Of a stretch of 62,003 nt of DNA, positions 15,971 through 24,199 are shown in pieces. The position numbers and the translations under genes are program-made. Below the pieces are notes generated by a model. That model did no database searches and was not told the DNA's origin. It saw only the letters and a list, made by a program, of their open reading frames with translations. Within the stretch, counting starts at the first letter, position 1; each line of letters begins with the position of its first letter. Source of the DNA: Bacteroidota bacterium (GTDB lineage Bacteria; Bacteroidota; Bacteroidia; JABEUT01); assembly GCA_013288345.1 (NCBI GenBank), contig JABDCA010000014.1, positions 1 to 62,003 of the forward strand, written 5' to 3'.

Positions 15971-16531
15971 ATGGAACCTATAAACTTTACTCCCTTCCCT
16001 ACCCTTGCTACTGAAAGGCTGGTGTTGCGCCAGATGACCCATGCTGATGCCGCTGATGTATTCAAGCTTCGTGCCGACCCAAGCGTATCGAAGTATATTG
16101 CCCGCGAACCTTACACAAAGCAGGAAGAAGTCACTGGCTTTATTGATAAAATAACCAAAGGCATTAACGATAACGAATGTGGCTATTGGGCTGTTGCACT
16201 TAAAACAGATAACAAATTGATAGGGACATGTTGCATATGGCACATATCACAGGAACACCAACGTGCAGAGATCGGTTATGAGCTGCATCCCGACTTTCAG
16301 GGTAAGGGAATAATGAGCGAAGCTTTACCTATGTTACTAAACTTTGGGTTTAAAACTTTAAATCTTCACTCCATTGAAGCGGTAGTTTATCCGAAGAACA
16401 TGCAATCGATACGATTACTGGAAAAATTCGGCTTTGTGCGCGAAGCCTATTTTAAAGAGAACTTTCGTTTTCACGATAAGTTTCAGGATACGGCCATTTA
16501 TAGCCTGCTTACACAGAATTTTATTAAGTAG
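15971..16531 (+). CDS. GNAT family N-acetyltransferase (RimJ/RimL type)
   Basis: 186 residues covering a single GNAT domain. TERLVLRQM starts the fold, AEIGYELHPDFQGKGIMSEALPMLL gives the acetyl-CoA pyrophosphate-binding loop (Q-x-x-G-x-G/A type) and VVYPKNMQSIRLLEKFGFV is the typical end of the RimJ/RimL subgroup. That subgroup acetylates protein N-termini or small substrates; the substrate here cannot be told. ATG at 15971. It is followed by a dispersed repeat and a terminator. Confidence 0.9.
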   Translation: MEPINFTPFPTLATERLVLRQMTHADAADVFKLRADPSVSKYIAREPYTKQEEVTGFIDKITKGINDNECGYWAVALKTDNKLIGTCCIWHISQEHQRAEIGYELHPDFQGKGIMSEALPMLLNFGFKTLNLHSIEAVVYPKNMQSIRLLEKFGFVREAYFKENFRFHDKFQDTAIYSLLTQNFIK

Positions 16532-16575
16532 GTATCTCTGCGTACTTGCCTCTTCCCCTTAAGAACCAAATTAAT

Positions 16576-16640
16576 GTCATGTCGAGCTTGTCGAAACATT
16601 TTCAACTTAAAAGGTCTTCGACAGGCTCAGACGGACTAAC
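16576..16640. repeat. dispersed inverted repeat (GTCATGTCGAGCTTGTCGAAACAT type)
   Basis: The left part contains GAGCTTGTCGAA, and the right part CTTCGACAGGCTCAGAC is its imperfect complement, so it can form a hairpin. A related half is at 13774-13797. Confidence 0.6.
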
Positions 16641-16675
16641 GTCAAACCGCGCTCGGGGTTTTAGGGCCGAAAATA

Positions 16676-16707
16676 AAAAAGCCCCACATTTCTGCAGGGC
16701 TCTTTTA
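16676..16707. terminator. bidirectional terminator between GNAT and cold-shock genes
   Basis: An AAAAAAGCCC / GGGCTCTTTT stem around ACATTTCTGC. A-rich and T-rich flanks allow use from both sides. Confidence 0.7.
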
Positions 16708-16727
16708 ATTAGATCAGTAATTCGGAA

Positions 16728-16919
16728 TTAAACGTGCTTTACGTTAACAGCGTTTAAACCTTTTTTACCTTCTTGTACTTCAAATTGCACTTTATCGTTT
16801 TCACGTATAGGTGATTGCAAGCCTGATGAGTGAACGAAGATTTCCTCTCCGCTTCCGTCAACTTTAATAAATCCAAAACCTTTGGTGTCATTGAAGAATT
16901 TAACTACTCCTGTTTTCAT
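16728..16919 (-). CDS. cold-shock domain protein (CspA family)
   Basis: 63 residues, a complete cold-shock domain. MKTGVVKFFNDTKGFGFI contains RNP1 (KGFGFI), and EEIFVHSSGL contains RNP2 (IFVH). It binds single-stranded RNA and DNA and acts as an RNA chaperone. ATG at 16919. A TATCTTTG box at 17001-16994 gives a leader of about 65-70 nt, in line with the long leaders through which many csp genes are regulated after transcription. Confidence 0.95.
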   Translation of the reverse strand: MKTGVVKFFNDTKGFGFIKVDGSGEEIFVHSSGLQSPIRENDKVQFEVQEGKKGLNAVNVKHV

Positions 16920-16993
16920 TGTGTTGTTTGTTGTTGTTATTAATAGGTTACCGGCAACTACTTTAGTTACATGTGCCCTATTTTATTAGGCTG

Positions 16994-17001
16994 CAAAGAT
17001 A
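16994..17001 (-). promoter_or_regulatory. predicted -7 box of the cold-shock gene
   Basis: TATCTTTG on the minus strand, 75 bp before the ATG. No clear -33 TTTG. Confidence 0.5.
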
Positions 17002-17131
17002 CGCTATTTATCCATACCATACCCATAATATTAAAATAAGCCCATAATTAGCCTTGTTTTAGGGGTATTTTAGCCTTAACCCTGCAATTGAAAAAAACTT
17101 ATACTTTTAGGCTTTCCAATTAACCTGAACC

Positions 17132-18556
17132 ATGAAATTGAAAGCCAAAAACATCATTTTACCTGCCCTTTTAGTAGTATTTACCATTGTTGAAGCCTAT
17201 TCACGCGCCGGTGGTGCCGGTGGCTCACATAGCAGCAGCGGTGACGGAGGTGGTTTTGGTGGTAGTGGCTTTGGCAGCGGTGTTGCTATAGGCTGGCTTA
17301 TAGGCAGCGGTTTCGGCCGTACTATATTACTTATCATAATAATAGGCTATATTATATATGCATTTAACAAAAGGAAGAATGGTGGTGGAACCGACCTTGA
17401 AAGTGGTATGTCTGGTGGGCCACAAGGCGCTCCTAAGCCAATAAGCCCCGATTTTTTTGCTGCTAACCAGAATTTCAACCAGGAGGCCTTTATTGCCAAG
17501 GTAAGCACTGCATTCCTTGCCATACAAGATGCATGGATGAACAAAAACCTGGGGAAAGTGCGTAAATGGATAAGTGATGGTGTTTATCAACGCTTCAATG
17601 CACAATTTACCATGATGAATGCCCTCGATCAGGTAAATACGCTCAGTAATATCAACATTAAACAAATACGTATAGAATCGGCTGAACAGGAAGGCGATTA
17701 CAGCATTATTACAGCTTCGGTTTACTTTAGCGACGACGACAAGTTCATAAGCAAAAAATATCCTCAGTTCGATGAATCGTTTAGTGGCGATACCGCTACC
17801 GAATATTGGACATTTATTAAAAAGACAAGTGTAGCCGAAAAAGATTTATACCATACCAACAATTGCCCTAAGTGTGGTTACCCTATGAAGGATGATGCCG
17901 GCGATGTAAGCAAGTGCGAATCGTGTGGAACAGTTACTTACCTTGGTGATTATGACTGGGTACTTTGCGAAATAACACAGGAAGACGATTACAACCGTAA
18001 TAACTACCGACTCGATAAGACCGATCCGAACCTGGCTCCATTATATGCAAATAAGGATGAACACTTCTGCATACAGTTAATGGAAGATAAGGCATCGAAT
18101 GCCATTATGCAGTACTTTGTATCGCATACCACACACGACCTTAAATATGTACACCGCTTTACCAACGATGGCCTTTTTGCCCGTATTGAAGAAGCTGTTA
18201 AGGCACAGGAGAAATATGTATTCAACCGCTTGTTCCTGAACGAGGTGAGCATGATAAGCTGCATCCAGGCCGACGGCATGTGGTTGGTAACATTCAACAT
18301 ACTTTATTCATCGATGCGCTTAAAAGAAACCGAAGGACGCATTGTAGCTATTGATAATACCGTTATAGAGCGTTCACTGGCACTTACCCTTACCAAAAAG
18401 GTTGGAGCGGTGAACAAGACAGAACTGTGGAGTTTTGCATGCCCTAGCTGTGGTGCACCTTATACCGATACTACAACTACCAAGTGTGGCTATTGCGATG
18501 CACAGATAAACTCTGGCAGTAACGATTGGGTGATGGTTAATTTAAGCGAAGCGTAA
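17132..18556 (+). CDS. Tim44-like domain membrane protein with two zinc ribbons
   Basis: 474 residues. A signal-like N-terminus is followed by a Gly/Ser-rich stretch (about 26-55), a membrane segment (about 63-80, TILLIIIIGYIIYAF) and a Tim44-like region (about 110-230: FFAANQNFNQEAFIAKVSTAF, then WMNKNLGKVRKWISDGVY). Two C4 zinc-ribbon motifs follow: C-x2-C-G-Y...C-x2-C (about 248-268) and C-x2-C-G-A...C-x2-C (about 437-460). Proteins combining a Tim44 domain with zinc ribbons are conserved in bacteria but not assigned a function; membrane-associated binding is a guess. Single gene, ATG at 17132. Confidence 0.85.
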   Translation: MKLKAKNIILPALLVVFTIVEAYSRAGGAGGSHSSSGDGGGFGGSGFGSGVAIGWLIGSGFGRTILLIIIIGYIIYAFNKRKNGGGTDLESGMSGGPQGAPKPISPDFFAANQNFNQEAFIAKVSTAFLAIQDAWMNKNLGKVRKWISDGVYQRFNAQFTMMNALDQVNTLSNINIKQIRIESAEQEGDYSIITASVYFSDDDKFISKKYPQFDESFSGDTATEYWTFIKKTSVAEKDLYHTNNCPKCGYPMKDDAGDVSKCESCGTVTYLGDYDWVLCEITQEDDYNRNNYRLDKTDPNLAPLYANKDEHFCIQLMEDKASNAIMQYFVSHTTHDLKYVHRFTNDGLFARIEEAVKAQEKYVFNRLFLNEVSMISCIQADGMWLVTFNILYSSMRLKETEGRIVAIDNTVIERSLALTLTKKVGAVNKTELWSFACPSCGAPYTDTTTTKCGYCDAQINSGSNDWVMVNLSEA

Positions 18557-18560
18557 GAAT

Positions 18561-18663
18561 TCAATATCGAATAGCCAACAAGGAATATCGAAGGCCGAAG
18601 GCTAATACATGAGATTAATCGATATTTATTTCGATGTTCATCATTCCTTGTTCGATATTCGAT
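18561..18663. repeat. dispersed inverted repeat (AATATCGAA/TTCGATATT type)
   Basis: Arms with ATTCAATATCGAA...AACAAGGAATATCGAA and TTCCTTGTTCGATATTCGAT can pair. A partial relative is at 2399-2424. It fills the spacer between two converging genes. Confidence 0.6.
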
Positions 18664-18665
18664 AT

Positions 18666-19457
18666 TTATCGAGGATGGCTGGTGCCTGACCTTACCTTAG
18701 GCGCTCCTTTGCACTTATGGCCTATTTTATAACCCTTGTTGGCAGGTATTAAATAAAACACTCCTACATTCAGGCTTGCATTAACGGCAGTAGTTGGTTT
18801 GTATGTGGCATAATAAGGCGAACTGCTATAATCTTGCCCCAGGCCATCAACACCTTTTATATCGGTAAAGCCATAAGTAACCCTGAAGTCGGTAAGTATA
18901 AACACGTAATCGGTTACACTGTATTTACCTCCAAAACCAAATACACCGGCAATATTACTTTTAGCAAAGTAGTTAGATGTACTGTAAGCCGGATTATATG
19001 TAGGATTAGAATAGCTAGCAGAATAATTAGCTCCGTTTATCATATCATATTCTATTCCCAGCTCAACGAACGAGCCCGAGTTGGTTTCGATGCAGGCAAG
19101 TATGGGTATTTGTGTAACCGTTAATGCAGTCTTCGAAGTATAGGATTGGTTTTTCAAATAAAGGTTACCATCAGGTAATACACCGCTATTGCTAAAGCTG
19201 CCACTATATGTCTGGCTAAGGGCAGCATACATTAAATTGGTTTCAATACCTATATTATCAGTAATATCAAATGCCAGGTGCAGGCCACCGTTGTATGATA
19301 CCGAAATGGTCTTGTTCTCGGTATTGCCTGCGCTTGATGTATTTGAGTTCAATAACCAGAAGCTATCAACCCCTCCCCTAAGCCCTAATTCAATTGATTG
19401 GGCTTGCGCAAAAAAGGAAACTGCTAATACTGAAAGTGTTGCGATGTGTTTTTTCAT
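18666..19457 (-). CDS. outer-membrane beta-barrel protein
   Basis: 263 residues: signal peptide ending FAQAQ (about 20), then GLRGGVDSFWL and alternating beta strands (SYNGGLHLAFDITDNIGIETNLMYA, GFGGKYSVTDYVFILTDFRVTYGF, VNASLNVGVFYLIP). This is the usual PorT/opacity-like 8-strand barrel pattern of Bacteroidota. The C-terminal basic tail (GHKCKGAPKVRSGTSHPR) is unusual for a barrel, which would normally end in an aromatic residue. ATG at 19457. Function unknown. Confidence 0.75.
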   Translation of the reverse strand: MKKHIATLSVLAVSFFAQAQSIELGLRGGVDSFWLLNSNTSSAGNTENKTISVSYNGGLHLAFDITDNIGIETNLMYAALSQTYSGSFSNSGVLPDGNLYLKNQSYTSKTALTVTQIPILACIETNSGSFVELGIEYDMINGANYSASYSNPTYNPAYSTSNYFAKSNIAGVFGFGGKYSVTDYVFILTDFRVTYGFTDIKGVDGLGQDYSSSPYYATYKPTTAVNASLNVGVFYLIPANKGYKIGHKCKGAPKVRSGTSHPR

Positions 19458-19814
19458 AGAATCAAATTTAAAGTTTTTTTTGTAACGCTGAATTTGTGAG
19501 GCACTTACACTATTTAAATTTTTGGGCGTTCCCCTCCACTTTTTATCTTACGGAAGTCGGGTCGGGCTTTTCGCTACAAGTCCTCGCTACGCTGTGGGCT
19601 TTTCGCTTCTATCCCTAACGCAAATACACATCACATATGTAGATATTATTTGATTCCTAATTATTAATTACTTAACCTATTCATTTTGACTTAAAGTAAT
19701 GATAAACTAAACTGTACCTGTACGCAATAATGCCATAAGATTGCTGCACTTACTTTGCTGCCGAAAACCTGATGTACAGGTTTAAACATATTAACCAATA
19801 AATTATCACATCAA
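19458..19814. other. 357-bp spacer with a dispersed repeat
   Basis: About 19550-19621 holds two related strings (GTCGGGCTTTTCGCTACAAG and GTGGGCTTTTCGCTTCTATC), each followed by CCT(C/A) and GC. I see no gene. The promoter of the Hsp20 gene must lie at the right end (for example near CTTACTTTG, 19749-19757), but it is not a clean consensus. Confidence 0.5.
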
Positions 19815-20507
19815 ATGAAAACAACAAAAAAGGAATCAACCAAGTCCTTCAACGAATTGCCAAGAGAAATGGATTCTATCCGTAATGGCTCTTTCTTCGG
19901 TATTGTAAACAGGGGCGTTCTTCCTCTGCAAACCGGCAACAGCCAATCTAACATCAACCCATTCTTTGGTTTCCAAAACCCGGCTAACCAATTCTCTTAT
20001 GGCATCCCTCAATTCCCTAGCCCATACGGAGTACAACCTTTCACCTCTCCTTTTGGCCCTTCTTTCTTCCACACCTCAAATGGCTTCAGCCCAATGAACC
20101 ACCCTTTCATGGGCTCTGCTTTTTCTCAAAACAACAATAACTCAAACCCTGCTTTTTTGGGCGCGCACGAAGTTAGCACCACCGTTAACATATCGGAAGA
20201 CGATGATTCTTACACTGTAGAAATTACTGTACCGGGCTACAGGAATGAAGATTGCAAAGTAAAAGTAAAAGACAGCGTGCTGTATGTGTATGGCCGTCGC
20301 GAAATTGAAAAAGAAACTGCTTTTTACACACTTAAAGAAAACCGCAACACTTTCTTCGAACGTACCTTCTTACTTTCGAACGAAGTTGAAACCGAAGAAA
20401 TTGAAGCCAATTGTGTTGATGGCATCCTTACCCTTATCCTTCCTAAAAAATCATCTGATTCTTTAGTAGAAAAGGAAATTGAAATTACCGAAGAGGAATT
20501 AGCGTAA
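19815..20507 (+). CDS. Hsp20/alpha-crystallin small heat-shock protein with long N-terminal extension
   Basis: 230 residues, longer than the usual 140-160. The alpha-crystallin domain occupies about 118-230: VSTTVNISEDDDSYTVEITVPGYR, VKDSVLYVYGRRE, and the A-x-x-x-x-G-I/V-L motif as ANCVDGILTLILPKK. The first 115 residues are low-complexity and rich in N, Q, P, F and S (for example NPFFGFQNPANQFSYG). It is an ATP-independent holdase. Codon choice (TTC, GGT, TCT) looks biased toward high expression. A strong terminator follows. Confidence 0.93.
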   Translation: MKTTKKESTKSFNELPREMDSIRNGSFFGIVNRGVLPLQTGNSQSNINPFFGFQNPANQFSYGIPQFPSPYGVQPFTSPFGPSFFHTSNGFSPMNHPFMGSAFSQNNNNSNPAFLGAHEVSTTVNISEDDDSYTVEITVPGYRNEDCKVKVKDSVLYVYGRREIEKETAFYTLKENRNTFFERTFLLSNEVETEEIEANCVDGILTLILPKKSSDSLVEKEIEITEEELA

Positions 20508-20526
20508 TCCCCAACAACCACTACAT

Positions 20527-20565
20527 AAAAACCGGCGCCTTGTTATTGGGGTGCCGGTTTTTTAT
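20527..20565 (+). terminator. terminator of the Hsp20 gene
   Basis: An AAAAACCGGCGCC / GTGCCGGTTTTTT stem with a T-tract. Confidence 0.85.
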
Positions 20566-20580
20566 TTAGGCTGGCATTAT

Positions 20581-21360
20581 CTAAAATGCCAATAAATTCC
20601 AATATGATATTAGGACAAGTACAGCAACTATACTTATAGTCCATACCACCTGGCGCTTTTCTACTTTATATATATTCCGTAATGGTTTCCAACACACTGC
20701 TGCCAGCATGCCGGCAAAGAAAAGGATTTGCAATAATGATGACGATACTGTTTCTTTTCTAAAAAAATTCACAACAGGAATATCTATTAGACTTATCCTC
20801 ATTTGTATTATAAATGAACATATAGCAATACATAGGGTATATGCCATATATGCAGCCAGCAAAAACCATCCCCATTTTTTCCGCAACCAAAACAAAACTG
20901 TCGCTATAGGTGTTATAGCAAAAGGTACAAAAAAGAACACCATACTCATATCCCATTTTGCGCTAGAACTTCTAAACATAAATTCAAGCATTTCAAAACC
21001 ATTCTTAAAAGAAATCACAAACATTGTTGCAAAGAAAAGGCTGAATAATAGTATTGCCCTATCAGGTGTAAGTGGTGTTTTTCGTATTGGATACATATCC
21101 TCTGCTAGCGACGAACCAGTAGACAACACCTTTTTACTAACGGCATCAATTTTTTCCTTCTGCTTTAACTCCTTGCTTTCAGCATCTTTTATTTCCTTAT
21201 TTATTTCGTTGATCTGGTCATTGGTTAATCCCCTTCTTTTAATTTCTTGCTCAGCTGCAGTTATGGCGTTTGGTTCATAGCCATCATGGCTGCTGACTAT
21301 TTCAAGTAATTGGGTATCGGTAAGCTTTTTAAATGATTCGAAAAAAGAATTGGCTTCCAT
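20581..21360 (-). CDS. membrane protein with N-terminal helical motif, unknown function
   Basis: 259 residues. The first 45 residues carry LTDTQLLEIVSSHDGYEPNAI followed by AEQEIKRRGL, a motif found at the start of many Bacteroidota membrane proteins. A charged helix follows (about 45-75), then five or six membrane spans (about 98-118, 135-157, 162-185, 205-222 and 232-256). No function can be assigned. ATG at 21360; the gene ends 16 bp past the Hsp20 terminator on the other strand. Confidence 0.75.
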   Translation of the reverse strand: MEANSFFESFKKLTDTQLLEIVSSHDGYEPNAITAAEQEIKRRGLTNDQINEINKEIKDAESKELKQKEKIDAVSKKVLSTGSSLAEDMYPIRKTPLTPDRAILLFSLFFATMFVISFKNGFEMLEFMFRSSSAKWDMSMVFFFVPFAITPIATVLFWLRKKWGWFLLAAYMAYTLCIAICSFIIQMRISLIDIPVVNFFRKETVSSSLLQILFFAGMLAAVCWKPLRNIYKVEKRQVVWTISIVAVLVLISYWNLLAF

Positions 21361-21645
21361 TTACAGTGGTAAAATATTGTTGACCACTCAAATTTAATAA
21401 AATAGCAGAACCTTTAAGCCAGGGGGGGCCGGTAGGGGTTAGTTTTTATATTTTCTTACAAAAACAAAACATAACCCCTACCGATGGGTAAAGCCAACAG
21501 GCAATTACCTAATTCTTCGCATTAAGTTGCAGGAAGAATATTGTAAATATTGAAACAAAGAGCGAATTACAAAAAACAAAAACTATAATACTTAAAACAC
21601 AGGCTGTTGAATCGCGATGGAGTCGCGTTCATCTATAAAGGGTAA
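21361..21645. other. spacer with a long-loop inverted repeat
   Basis: CGGTAGGGGTTA (about 21431) and TAACCCCTACCG (about 21473) are perfect 12-bp complements around a 30-nt loop. At 21606-21635 a GAATCGCGATGGAGTCGCGTTCATC string, a type of dispersed Bacteroidota repeat, is present. No gene seen. Confidence 0.5.
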
Positions 21646-21942
21646 TTACACGCAGCCACTGTAAATCATACAGGGCAGGTAGTGGTAATTGAAAAGATCA
21701 TGCTTTTCAAGTTTTATAACGGGAACAGTTTTCATGTTCTCTAAACGGTAGCATATAAATACCTCGGTAAGGAATTCGTGTATAGAACCAAACACTATGC
21801 AATTAATACGGTGAAGGTTTTGTAATAATATATTGAACATACGTGCCTGCCTCTGCACCCAAAAGTATAATGCTATCAACTGCCTTGCATAAGCGGTACC
21901 GGTAAGGTTTATGGCTGTAACGTATGTGGTAAAGGCTTTCAT
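21646..21942 (-). CDS. possible small protein, unknown function
   Basis: 98 codons from ATG at 21942; a TTG at 21990 extends the frame but gives no better start. Codon usage (ACC, CTT, ATA, GGT) resembles neighbouring genes. The sequence (ARQLIALYFWVQRQARMFNILLQNLHRINCIVFG) looks like a folded helical protein, but I recognise no family. A decayed fragment of a mobile-element protein is possible given the repeat just downstream. Confidence 0.35.
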   Translation of the reverse strand: MKAFTTYVTAINLTGTAYARQLIALYFWVQRQARMFNILLQNLHRINCIVFGSIHEFLTEVFICYRLENMKTVPVIKLEKHDLFNYHYLPCMIYSGCV

Positions 21943-22067
21943 TTTATTTTTTGCGAATACGAATATGAGGATTATTTTCTTCAATTCCAAATTTTTAGCC
22001 CTAATTTTTTACCCCTAAGTTCGCTCAGCAATACACGCAGAGTTCCGCAGAGATATGGTATTATACG

Positions 22068-22766
22068 CTACTCCTTAATACCGATTCCTTTATATGTGAA
22101 AACCCTTGCAGCTATTGGGTAAATAATCGCTTCCCACTTACTGTATTCTAAAGCAGATGGATGCAGGCCATCATCGGCAATTAATTTTGGGTCATCCTTC
22201 ATCTTCTGCGTTTCGGGGTAAATATCTACGCACTGCAAGCCCCTGTTCTTTGCTTCAGCCTGAATAATTGAATTAAAAGCTGCAATGCCTTTGGCTATGT
22301 CTCTGCCTTCGCTATACTGGGCCCCGGTGGGCGTTACTCCAAAATCGGGTATGGTTATTAATATAAGGTTCTTTTTATGAGGCAAACCACCCTGCACTTT
22401 ATCTATTATATAGGTAAGGTTTTTATGAAAGGTACCCGAATCGACCCCTTGCACCCAATCGTTAACACCAATAAGCAGGGTAACAAAATCGGGTTTTATT
22501 TGTTCGAAAATGGGCAATTCACGGTCAATCACATCCTGGGTGGTCCAGCCATTGTGGGCAGGATTGGCGGATAGCTCAATTTGTACACCGGCATCATTCA
22601 GGTGCTTGGTTAATAACAGTGGCCATGCCTGGTCAGGATTGGCACCTGTGCAGCAAGTATATGAATCGCCAAGTGCCACATATTTTATGCCTCGTTTTTG
22701 CGCCACATTATTATTGGAACAAGCCATACTAAAAACTGCTAAAACTGTTATACCTATTGCGTTCAT
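22068..22766 (-). CDS. SGNH/GDSL-type hydrolase, lipoprotein
   Basis: 232 residues from ATG at 22766, which gives a proper lipoprotein signal (AVFSMAC); an upstream ATG at 22817 would bury it behind 17 residues. The SGNH blocks are clear: block I ALGDSYT (Ser), a Gly/Asn block near NPAHNGWTT, block III LLIGVNDWVQG (Asn) and block V DGLHPSALEY (Asp/His). It is an esterase or lipase-like enzyme at the inner or outer membrane; substrate unknown. It is a single gene, 107 bp from the tRNA-Lys gene on the opposite strand. Confidence 0.9.
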   Translation of the reverse strand: MNAIGITVLAVFSMACSNNNVAQKRGIKYVALGDSYTCCTGANPDQAWPLLLTKHLNDAGVQIELSANPAHNGWTTQDVIDRELPIFEQIKPDFVTLLIGVNDWVQGVDSGTFHKNLTYIIDKVQGGLPHKKNLILITIPDFGVTPTGAQYSEGRDIAKGIAAFNSIIQAEAKNRGLQCVDIYPETQKMKDDPKLIADDGLHPSALEYSKWEAIIYPIAARVFTYKGIGIKE

Positions 22767-22873
22767 ATAGCTATTTACGTATTTTAAACTTAAGCGGATT
22801 TCAGGGATAAAAAACAATGCAATAAATTTTTATCTGTTATAAAGCATTTTTTACCATCTTTGCAGCCCTAAAA

Positions 22874-22948
22874 TGACTTCGTAGCTCAGCTGGTAGAGCA
22901 AAAGACTCTTAATCTTTGGGTCGTGAGTTCGATCCTCACCGGGGTCAC
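22874..22948 (+). tRNA. tRNA-Lys (anticodon CTT)
   Basis: The acceptor TGACTTC pairs with GGGGTCA (two G-T pairs). A D-arm with AGCTC/GAGC, the anticodon arm AAAGA-CTCTTAA-TCTTT (anticodon CTT) and the T-arm GTGAG-TTCGATC-CTCAC are all present. CCA is not encoded. Its 3' end (22926-22948) is duplicated at 30856-30878. Confidence 0.93.
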
Positions 22949-22959
22949 ATTATGGAACT

Positions 22960-22990
22960 GGTCGCCAATTTTGGCGACCTTTCTTTTTTT
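22960..22990 (+). terminator. terminator after tRNA-Lys
   Basis: A GGTCGCCA / TGGCGACC stem with a 4-nt loop and a T-rich tail. Confidence 0.85.
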
Positions 22991-23023
22991 ATAATCTTTA
23001 AATCTCTTGTAACAAATGAAATG

Positions 23024-23872
23024 TCACTTAACAATAAGCTTCCCTTTGGCAATGACATCTCCGGTTCCCGAAATAACTTTGTAGAAATACATACCCCCGG
23101 CCTTGCCATTTAAATTTATGGTGTATGCCGAATTACTGATTGACATCTGAGAATAATAAACCATTTGCCCCAACATATCATACACTTTTACAGATGTTTG
23201 AGCTGTTAACCGGGAAGATCGGAATTTGAAAACCCCTGTGGAAGGATTAGGATATACTGTTACATTTTCAGGCCACTCTGTAGCGGATGAATAGGATGCA
23301 TAGTCAATAACTTCAAGCGCCGGTAAAACTGCATTATACCAGGTAATTCTTATCCAACCGTAAACGGTATCTTTTCCTACAAAAATCCTGATACCGACAA
23401 AGCCTGTATCTGAGTAGTTAAATTCGCCTGCAGAACAAGAAGGGACAGTAAAAGCAAAGTTCGAATAGTTCAGAACAAGTCCTGAATTTTCCCATATAGC
23501 CGTTTGATTAATGGAATCATTCTCGGGAAAGTTTTTTGCAAGGTTTAAAACAGTATCTATTATGGTAGTATTGGAACATGTGTCTGCAGCAAACCAAGCA
23601 ATTTGTGCGGAATTTTGAGGAAGAATGTTATAGTTGTAAATATAGTGGTGTGACCCCATAAATACCTTAATCCCAATAATGCAATCTGTCACTCCATCTC
23701 CGTTCACATCAATCGGATAATTAACAGAACTGCCAAAATCTTCATAAAAAATGGTATCTTTCAATTCATAGTAATCATACGGAGTATACTGTCCTGCCAT
23801 TATAAACTGGGCCTTGGAACCTTTATAAAAAAACACAACAGCAATAAGTAGTATAAAGTGGCGTAATGACAT
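23024..23872 (-). CDS. T9SS-secreted protein, unknown function
   Basis: 282 residues: signal peptide ending SKAQ (about 21), a beta-rich body (about 25-195) with DVNGDGVTDC, a calcium-binding-like acidic loop, and a T9SS sorting tail (about 203-282, VYPNPSTGVFKF, VKVYDMLGQMVYY, GGMYFYKVISG to LIVK). The body resembles secreted proteins with a DxNxDGxxD loop, but no enzyme family is evident. ATG at 23872. It is the first gene inside the putative island and transcribed away from the kinase genes. Confidence 0.8.
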   Translation of the reverse strand: MSLRHFILLIAVVFFYKGSKAQFIMAGQYTPYDYYELKDTIFYEDFGSSVNYPIDVNGDGVTDCIIGIKVFMGSHHYIYNYNILPQNSAQIAWFAADTCSNTTIIDTVLNLAKNFPENDSINQTAIWENSGLVLNYSNFAFTVPSCSAGEFNYSDTGFVGIRIFVGKDTVYGWIRITWYNAVLPALEVIDYASYSSATEWPENVTVYPNPSTGVFKFRSSRLTAQTSVKVYDMLGQMVYYSQMSISNSAYTINLNGKAGGMYFYKVISGTGDVIAKGKLIVK

Positions 23873-24199
23873 GTTTACAAAGTTAGTAAATACCTTGGAA
23901 CCTAAGATATAGGCTCAATAAGCCATTGGGCACTGTCCTTTCAAAACGCATTGGATTGTATTAGGATTTATAAATTAGACTCATTATCAGATGAAGGTAA
24001 CTGGTAATTAGAGAGCCGAAAAATATGCTTTAGATTCATGTATTCGCTTAAAATGCTCTATTAGAGGGTTCGACAATAGTACCCAAAGGGCCATATATAA
24101 ATAAAGAGGGCTGGAATTGATTCCAGCCTTTTTCATTTTCAACTGGGACTGTGGTAATTATACAAGCAATCCTATATTTGTTATTCAATTTCTATTGTA
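23873..24199. other. 327-bp spacer between divergent genes
   Basis: No gene is seen. It holds an isolated plus-strand hairpin terminator at 24109-24138. The kinase promoter should lie at the right end, but no clean TAnnTTTG box is visible. Confidence 0.5.
24109..24138 (+). terminator. orphan hairpin terminator
   Basis: A GGCTGGAA / TTCCAGCC stem, 4-nt loop and TTTTT. There is no plus-strand gene upstream of it since the tRNA, so it may end a non-coding or antisense transcript. Confidence 0.6.

Noticed and set aside
16546-16731. 61-codon plus-strand frame after the GNAT gene
   Set aside because: It consists of a dispersed inverted repeat and the terminator between two converging genes.
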